NCBI RefSeq assembly: GCF_943734655.1
Contig: NC_071353.1
Location: 22,214,501 to 22,278,500 of the forward strand
DNA: 64,000 nt
Direction of reading: 5' to 3'
Origin: Sabethes cyaneus
Taxonomy: Eukaryota > Arthropoda > Insecta > Diptera > Culicidae
Below, in pieces: positions 56,431 through 64,000 of the stretch. Position numbers and translations under genes: made by a program. Numbering within the stretch: the stretch's first letter is position 1; the number at the start of each line of letters is the position of its first letter. The notes under the pieces were generated by a model that saw only the letters and a program-made list of their open reading frames with translations, searched no databases and had not been told where the DNA came from.

Positions 56431-58164
56431 GCAAATTGTTAGTAGAATGGTTTCTAGTCCTCAACGTGCTCATATGGTTGTCAATTGGCCACCAGAACTT
56501 TAACACCCGAATTGCTACCATGGTTTACGCTAACCACTATCACTTGCTTTTAGCAGAATTTATTATAAGCGCAAGCATCCTTCTAACTCGAGATATGGGT
56601 CTCTTACAAAATTCAACTCGACGATATCGACATTTCGATTAACTGTACCGTACGCTGCTTTGAAGTCTATGAACAGATGGAGTCTGCGAGTTAAATTCCC
56701 GGTATTTGTCGGGGATCTATCGCAAGGTTAAAATTAAATTACGTACAGAATACCGCAAAATCAGGCAGATCTAGGTACAGCTCTTCATTTTTCAAGTTTC
56801 GTATTAATTGATTCAAAGTACAAACCGGTTCAACTCCCGTATCTCCTAGTTTGACAAAACCTAGGCACTTGCAGCGACCTTGTTCTATTTCACGCCATGT
56901 TAAAATTTGCTAATGATATCCATATCTGTTACCTCAGAGTTTTTCCGTCTATTTTAAATTATCGTTTCCAAGAATGCCTGACTTTACTTTACTAGTTTCG
57001 TGTAATAGCGCAAACTTCTAACATCAAAGTCACATTCATTTAATCCAACGAATCCTTACCTTCGGTAAAGCTTTACACTCGTATTCAAAAGAAAACATTT
57101 CTCAACTCTTTGGCTGAACATTTCAATCTTCCAAATTCATTGCTTTGATCATTAATAAATGCTGGCAAACAATGAAACATCCGTTCCGTTGCTTTCTCAC
57201 AACCACGCCCACACCAAACGACGTTTTTGGTTCGCGTAAATCGAACCGGCAAATCCGAAGAGCCTCTTCATTCGCGGAAAATTTATGCTTTAAAGTACAC
57301 ATAAGGACACTCGAGTCGGTGAACGCATTAACGAAGCTTGCATTATTTGTTTTCACGTAGTGTGTTGCTTGAGAAAATGCTCCGCGCTCGAGGGCTCGAT
57401 GACTCCCCAGCAATGGAGAAAGGCAATCAAATTTGCCCATTTGACGGAGTTCATCAAACATTCAGCTTTCCAGACAGTTTGCATATCTGAGCGAATTTCA
57501 AACGTGTGCCAGGCCAGTGAGTGGTTGGAACGCCGGCGCCGGGGAGGTTAGAAGCAGATAAACTGCCATCAAGTTGGGAGGATGGATGGCATGGTTGGAG
57601 CGCGATGTAAAGCGATGCCATTTATTCTGCCTGCCATGGGGTTGGGTTGATATCGTTGTTGTGCGAAGGTGTGTATCAGCATTCGGCAGCAGTAACGCAC
57701 CGTTGAAGTGACGCTTGAATGGAGGGAATATGATATCAATGTATGTATTCCACAGTGATAACATCAAGGATCAGTAGTTCGACAAACGTCATGCTTGTAG
57801 GTTTAATAAGTTTTCATAGTGAAACCAGCTAATTGCAATCAACCACAATTATTCATCAGATCCGAGGGCTTTTATGGTTTGCATTTGAAATTACAAAACC
57901 ATTAGTTAGTTGGGGGAGAGAGTAGAAAACCACCCTTGAATCACAAATGCTTGTGGTAGATTGATTAAATATTTATTGCTCGCTTGTTATTTTAAAGGCT
58001 GACAACAACATTGCATGGAGTATGAAAAGCCAAAGTTCCAAAAAAACAACGCTCTACTGGTATCAACTAGAGTGGTCCTCTAAAACAAAAACTATCAAGC
58101 AGAGATGATGATGAGAGAGAGAGTTGCAGAAGGAATCAAATATTCCGAACTCGTTAAAACTTTT
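56431..58164. other. Mostly unannotatable stretch with a small RT-like scrap
   Basis: Near 56640-56690 the minus strand resembles HLFIDFKAAYG-type RT sequence. Beyond that, frames such as 57123-57461 (minus, 112 codons) and 57498-57767 (minus) show no domain and overlap frames on the other strand. No splice structure is evident. Confidence 0.4.
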
Positions 58165-58560
58165 AATGACACTGCGGGTGCTGTCTATTGGTCGGTAGGT
58201 GGTCGTTACTGACTGATTGCACGGAAGAGTTTGCTCCAATTTTGATAACAGGTGTTTAAAACTACCGCAATCAAATTGGCTGCACTCTCGGCGCAATCAA
58301 CTTCAACGGCTCCGACGAAATTACCTGCAAAATTGACTTCGTGAGAATGACAATCATTAAGAAGATTTCAGGAAAATTTAAAATCAGCTTCCTGCTACTC
58401 TTTGATGTCATCCTTCTTCTTTCTTTCTCGGAAATCATACATTATGTTCGCTACACCTTCCCCCTGGCGGGAACTTTTACTGCGAATAAATCCATCAACT
58501 AGACGGACAGCTTGACTGAACCCAAACCCTTAACTTGGTCGTCGTCCTGTGACGCAAATG
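58165..58560. repeat. Long inverted repeat, left arm (about 400 bp)
   Basis: It pairs with 59700-60105: CAATCAACTTCAACGGCTCC, TGACTTCGTGAGAATGACAA, TGCGAATAAATCCATCAACT and others occur in complement there. Identity appears around 85-95% in the inner part and lower outward. The arms carry no terminal motif or target duplication typical of a transposon. Confidence 0.85.
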
Positions 58561-59699
58561 AGCGTCAGAATTATCGCGGGCTATTGCTAATGCTGCAGCA
58601 GGAAATTTCCATTTCATCCTGTGTTACGTTGGGGTGAGCCGAGGATATACGGGCGATTTATTATTCCTCTGTGGAGGTGATTTATAGAAATTGAAAACTT
58701 GTTTTTTCATTTCGTGGAAACAATCTTTGAGAAGAGAGAGATAGGGAGAGGTAGGATTTACGGCTTAATCTCCGGGGTCCGAGAAAAATTATTACGACTA
58801 GTAATCGGTATCTATTCTACATAGACGTTGCTATCGATCTAAATATGATCATTAAAATCCCCACACAAAGTTAGTCGTCTGCATTGGATATTATCAATTT
58901 TATCAGAGGCTTTGAAAATGTTCGTCCTTCGGTAGTTTGGTTGTTAGAAACATGCCGGATAAAATCTCTAATTTCTGTCGGAGAAGATTACGTTAATCTC
59001 ATTTTCCCCTTCCTAGCAGAGCCTCTTGAAATTCTAAACGATCCCTCTTGCCAGTCAGTGCCGTCCGAAATGTGCCATGATTGATCTGGCTCTGTCGGAG
59101 CTCGACAACACTTAATTCAATCAGTCTAGGCATTCATCCAGTCACTTTCATCACACAATTGGGACAGTTTGGGAGATTAAATACATCTTCCTTTTGCCCT
59201 AAAATTATTCCTAAGGCTGGCTTCTGTGTCGTCTTTTGTTTCACCGGCTGCACGTTTCTGCCCACGTCCTCGGACGGTGAATAGAAATTAATTGAGTTTA
59301 ATTATTCATTTATTCTTCCATACCATTCTCATTTGCTGACCGAATCTGCAGTTTCCGAAATTCCTTGCCACCCACGGGAAGCACAAGCAGCAGGAGAATG
59401 TTGTTGTGAATCAGTGCAACGATCCGTTTTGTGTGCCCAAGTTGCTGATGAGGAGACTCGTTAACGACATGAAGCATCAATTTTAGCCGATAGAATTGCT
59501 TGATAATTTGATAATCGAAATCCAAGTTTACCCGCAATTGGTGTGTTTTTCTCTGTGGCTTCCCTCTTGGCCGGTAGCTTTCGATAAACTATAAGAACAG
59601 TATCGTTTGCTGGTGACTGTGGTGTCGCATTGCATGCTGCACTGTGAAGCAGTTACGTTTTGGTACGCAGTACCAATTAGTTAGTATCCTGCGGAGGTT
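58561..59699. other. Loop between the long inverted-repeat arms
   Basis: About 1.14 kb without recognisable repeat or gene. Frames are under 80 codons. If transcribed, this would be the loop of a very long hairpin. Confidence 0.5.
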
Positions 59700-60105
59700 T
59701 TCCTTATTCTCATTTGCATCAAAGGACGACGGAATTATGGGTTTGGTTCCGTCAAGCTGTCCGTCCAGTTGATGGATTTATTCGCAGTAAAAGTTCACGC
59801 CATGGGGGAAGGTGTAGCGTACATAATGCATGATTTCCGAGAAAGAAGGAAGAAGAATGACATCAAAGAGTAGTAAGGAGCTGGTTTCAAATTTTCCTGA
59901 AATCTTCTTAATGATTGTCATTCTCACGAAGTCAATTTTGCAGTTATTTTCGTCGGAGCCATTGAAGTTGATTGCGTTGATAGTACAGTTAATTTGTTTG
60001 CGGTAGTTTTAAACATCTGTTATCTAAATTGGAACAAACGTTTCTTTACATACAATCGTCAGTAAGGATCCCCTACCGACCAACACACAGCACCCACAAT
60101 ATTCT
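59700..60105. repeat. Long inverted repeat, right arm (about 400 bp)
   Basis: Complement of 58165-58560. TCCGTCAAGCTGTCCGTCCA, ATTCGCAGTAAAAGTTCACG, AAGTCAATTTTGCAGTTATT mirror the left arm. Short indels distinguish the arms, for instance a CGGTGGTCGT-type difference near the outer end. Confidence 0.85.
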
Positions 60106-60859
60106 GCGGAGGTTTCGCTTTTTTCCCTAATCTCATTTTTATTTTTATTTCGTAATGGAATGCAAATAAATGTTTTGAATGGAAATAGAAGCTCGGTTGA
60201 ACCATCGTTTGCCTCAATTTCCGCTGCCAAAAACTCGATCGGAAAGTTCATGCAACTTATGGTTTCAAGTATGGATATACTGTTATATTTTTAGACCATC
60301 AACAATACAAATCAATAACCATCTGGAAGTCTCATCTAAACATACATCAGACAATTTCTAACGCTTCCACCCAAAGGCATCATTTTGTATGACGCGGCGG
60401 CCGGATCATGGCAGCATCGGATGGTTAGATATTAATTTTCAATCTTAAGATTATTGGCACTAGTTTCGCTCTATGTGTTAGAATACGCAGTCGAACCATA
60501 ATTCGGGGGGCCGGCGGATGAATGTTCCCACATAATGCTGTGGTATTATAACTATGAGAATCACTATCGAGGCGGCTTCAACCAACCAATCAAACAAACA
60601 ACCCGCTCGGGCGTCAATTATGCGTAACGTCATTGCCGGTCGTTCTACAGTCGGCTTTCGTTGCTGTTGCCACAGGGGGCAGTCAATCTATCCCGAAACG
60701 TTGCGGTGGTTAGGAAATTTTGATTTATACGATTTGACTGTGTTATCCTCAGCCTGCAGCAACTATCAACGATGAGCTTAGATAGATTCAGACTGGTAGG
60801 AGACTATATCGAAATGGAAGTTTTAACCTTCTTACGGACAGCGTCGTAAATACGATGTC
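60106..60859. other. Stretch without recognisable gene
   Basis: Frames under 75 codons, no repeats seen. Ends where the non-LTR retrotransposon copy begins. Confidence 0.4.
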
Positions 60860-63180
60860 AGTCACACGTCAGTCGGCTTTAAGCTGGTCGAGTCATCTAG
60901 TACGTTGGGCCCCTCTATTTTTGGTGTCGGCGGGGTTCTTGAAGAGATTTCACTGAACAGTCGTCCGGCATCCTTGCGACGTGGCCGGCTCACCTTAGTC
61001 TCCCAATTTTCACCACGATGAGAACGTGCCATCTGTAAGATGGGAATCTCTCTAAGTAGTGCCTGATGCTCGTGGTTCATACACCTAAGCCACTCTACGC
61101 TATTCGTTTGTACTCCACCAAAAATAGTCTTCTTCCGTTTATCTTCCGTAAGCAACGTTGCAATCTCAAGTCCGTAGATGTCAATCCGTTTTGATTAGCG
61201 TTTTGTACATCGTCAGCTTTGTGCGGCGGCGTATGCTGCTTACTCGAAGCGTCTTGCGGAGGGAAAAGTAGGCTTGGCTTTCAGCATAAAGCTCCTTACT
61301 CGTATTATTGTCGGCGGTAGGCAGAGATCCCAAATGTTCCAACTCATTACCCAATTCCAGTTCATCGCCATCAATAGTTACTGTCCGTGGGAGGCAAACG
61401 TTGGTTTCTCCGGAGCCTCTTCCTTCCGTGTATTTGATTTTCGACGCATTGATTTGTAATTCGTTCCTTCTAGCATCTGGTTTTTAGTCGGGCGTAGATT
61501 GGCTTCACAATCCCAAGGTTTCTATTAATGTTGAGGTCGTCTGCGAAGGCTAGGAGTTGGCTACTTTTACTGAAGATCGTTCCTCTCATTTGGTGCCCGC
61601 TCGCCGAATCACACCTTCAATAGCGATTTTGAATAACATACATGACAGTTCATTCCCTTGCCGCAACCCTCTACGCGATTCGAAAGAACTCGAGAGTGCC
61701 CCCAATACACGCATCTAGCACATCACTCGCTTCAGAGTAGCTTACTATTCGTGCGCTCGACTGTATCGTATACTGCCCTGAAATCCTCGAAAATGTGATG
61801 TGTGGGCACGCTGTATACTCCAGAGCGGAGTCAAAATTTGATCCGTAGAAGTACGAGGCTTCACAAAACCCGTTGGTATTGCGTCTTGCTATTGGAGACA
61901 CACGACGTGACCAAATCTGGAAGAGCACCTTGTAGGCCGCGTTCACCTGCGTAATGCCATGACAATTACAGCAATCTAGCCGATCACCTTTTTGCAGATG
62001 GAATAAACCAAACGTTTCATCCGTTCCTCCGGTAGTTTCTTCTCCTCCAAAGACCTTGAAATTATCCAGTAAAGTGTCGTTTCTAGCGATTTTTGGTTAT
62101 TTTTATAGAGCTCTGCCGGGAGTCGGTTGTTTCCGGCAGCTCTTTTATTCTTCAGCTAACCGATTTCTCTCCGGATTTCTTCGAGATCGTCTCTGTCATA
62201 TCGACATTGAAATGCCCATCGAAGACTTGCTGCCAGCTGTCGACCATCTCACGCTCATTTGTGACCAGGTTTCCTTCCTCGTCCCTATAGGGCTTCGGTG
62301 TGTATCCTTTACGAGATTGTTTCACCTTCTCTTAGAACTTGCGCGTCTCATTAGTCCGAAATAGTTGTTCTAGCTCTTCACAATCTCTGTCCTCCTTCTG
62401 GCGCGTTTTCTTTCTCAGGATCGTGGTCAACTCATTCCGCACTCGTGGCAATGCTTAGTTAGTTTTTCAAAGCTCATTTCCTCATCTTTTCTTTTCCTCG
62501 TTTGTTGGCATTCCCAGTCAAACCAATCATTTCGTGCACTGGTGGTTTCTTCTGTTAGTAGCGGCCTCATAGACGGCTGAGCATATCCCGCTCCATCCGT
62601 TTTCGGGGGTAGTGCCTTATCGGAGGAAGGTAGTGCCTTATCCAGTACGCGCCCGTAGTTCTTGGCAACTCCCGGGTTGTCTAATTGCCGAATGTTTAAC
62701 CGAGGAGACCAGCTTCTAGGTAATAATTAGAGTCGATATCCGCAACCCGTAGATGAGAATTTGGTCTATTTGGTGCAATGTTCGTTGGTCAAGTGATCTC
62801 CAGGTGGCTTTGTGGATAACTTTACGGGGAAAGAAAGCGTCTCTGATCACCAGCCCGCGGGAAGCTGCAAAGTTATCGCATCACTGACCGTTACTGTTCG
62901 TGTCGATGTGCAGGCTATGGAGCCCGATCGCCGGTTTATTCATTGGTTCACTGCCGATCTGGACTGGGTGTTCATATCTCCGATGACGATCTTGATGTCC
63001 CGTGGCGAGCAGCTGTCGTTCGCATAGAACGCGTCTTTCTCCTTGTTGGGTCTAGCTTCATGTCATGTCAATGCTATCATAAATGAGAGCGTGGTTGAAG
63101 AGACGGCCTTTAATCCTCTCAAAGACCGCCTTCCTATCCATCACGCGATCCTGCATTCTGCCAATCACTACGATGCGCAA
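60860..63180 (-). mobile_element. Longest non-LTR retrotransposon copy, endonuclease tail to C-terminus
   Basis: In minus-strand order the copy contains: endonuclease remnants (63150-62810, with ATGHQDRHRRYEH and ASRGLVIRDAFFPRK); the linker with RNELTTILRKKTRQKEDRD (about 62450-62380); MVDSWQQVFDGHFNVDMT (62260-62190); RT with VNAAYKVLFQIWSRRVSPIA (61950-61890), a heavily frameshifted middle, and LSCMLFKIAIEGVIR-type sequence near 61650; and the C-terminal end (FGGVQTNSVEWL, 61120-61080). It lacks the 5' end and has many stops. It retains the unoccupied sites of both hAT-like MITEs of the 26-28 kb copy. Clade is RTE-like at best guess. Confidence 0.85.
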
Positions 63181-64000
63181 TAGTCCAAAAGGGCGAAAAG
63201 TGGAACTTTTTTCTTAGTGTCTTTTGTTTTCATTTCATCATTTATGGTCTTCAGCACTTTTGTTCTTATGAATATCCCCCTTAATCTAAAACTGTCAAAA
63301 GTCAAAAGTCATCGCTTACTATAAGGAAAATAAAAAAATAACTTTTTTGTATTAGGAAATATAGACATAGTTTCTTCGGCAAAGTTGTTAATATTGTAAA
63401 AACAAGCAACTTTGCTGAAGAAATAAAATGTCTATCTTAATCGAGTGCTGAACTATAAGGCATATTCTTTAAAACTTCTTTAAAAATTAGTTTTTCATAC
63501 TCAGCTTTTCTTGGTTGCATTTCACAAGAATACAGGCAATCTAGGCAATTATCGAAGCTTTCAAAATACACGTTTTTGCAGAAGACTACAAATCTCTTGG
63601 ACCTTTACTTGCTGAGTTATCACATATTCAAGCTTCAAATTTCCATAACTTCACGAGCCTATAGGATAAAATAGGGCAAGTGAATTTATGGAATCAGTGC
63701 TTCATCTTAAAGCTTAAGCCGAGTACTATAAACTTGTATGGATTTCGCTTGTCCCCAACCACCCAAATGAGAGTACGGCAAGCATACGTTTTATGTGTTT
63801 CGCGTTCGCAAAAGGCTCGATAAACGTCCATTTTTTGTGTGTTAGTAGATAGACACATAGTTTCTTCGGCAAAGTTATAGAAAATATAAAGGCAAACAAC
63901 TTTGTCAAAGAAATGACATTTCTATCTCTACCATGCGCAGAGCTATAGAGCATTTTCCTTGGAAACTTTTTAAAAATTAGTTTTTTCATACTTAGCTTAT
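63181..64000. repeat. Unclassified repeat with two direct copies of a 130-bp segment
   Basis: A segment with ACATAGTTTCTTCGGCAAAG, then CAACTTTGCTGAAGAAAT, then ATTAGTTTTTCATACTCAGC occurs at about 63365-63515 and again at about 63855-63998. Within each, TTCTTCGGCAAAGTT and its complement form a short inverted repeat. The same TTCTTCGACAAAGTT motif appears in the 54870-56273 foldback. The element continues past the window end. Confidence 0.65.

Noticed and set aside
1..64000. CRISPR array, prokaryotic operon or endogenous virus
   Set aside because: Tandem arrays here have no unique spacers of constant length, no prokaryotic gene organisation is present, and all RT-like sequence is of non-LTR type.

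Overview
This is eukaryotic, AT-rich, repeat-dominated DNA. It most resembles a mosquito genome (Culicidae, probably Aedes-like). The supporting features are degraded copies of an AP-endonuclease/RT non-LTR retrotransposon, a tRNA-derived SINE, ITmD37E-type Tc1/mariner transposase fragments, many MITEs and foldback elements, and long stretches without genes. I see no bacterial-type operon, rRNA or tRNA gene, CRISPR array or intact viral gene. The species call is inference from repeat content.

Host coding content is minimal. The only stretch I would call host coding is a Gly/Pro-rich open exon at about 48281-48832 (+), ending at a consensus splice donor. A possible small upstream exon lies at 47659-47758. 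Everything around it reads as very long intron or intergenic DNA.

Layout. 1-420: foldback element. 440-6780: mostly featureless, with a GC-richer block at 2.3-3.3 kb. 6782-6906: small MITE. 7200-11650: satellite built on a 12-bp period, carrying two SINEs, a TTAA MITE and two more MITEs. 14821-16734: foldback containing a TTAA MITE. 17434-19865: three DNA-transposon-like elements. 20015-20805: decamer minisatellite. 23920-28740: non-LTR fragments riddled with insertions. 32623-39000: a remarkable nest, in which fragments of an ITmD37E-type transposase flank a roughly 77-bp minisatellite. That minisatellite is interrupted by a second ITmD37E element (itself carrying a MITE), by a SINE inside a hAT-like MITE, and by a 1,031-bp piggyBac-like near-palindrome. 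42.6-45.1 kb: A-rich low-complexity DNA, a minisatellite and MITEs. 45.3-46.4 kb: non-LTR copy lacking its RT catalytic segment. 48.3-48.8 kb: the host exon. 50.3-52.9 kb: two tandem/inverted repeat elements. 53.5-56.4 kb: a non-LTR copy split by a MITE, a minisatellite and a 1.4-kb foldback. 58.2-60.1 kb: long inverted repeat of unknown origin. 60.9-63.2 kb: the longest non-LTR copy.

The main value of the window is a readable insertion stratigraphy. Several elements have target-site duplications visible in the sequence, and some can be checked against an unoccupied paralogous site in the same window. All transposase and RT reading frames seen are broken, so movement now would need machinery encoded elsewhere.
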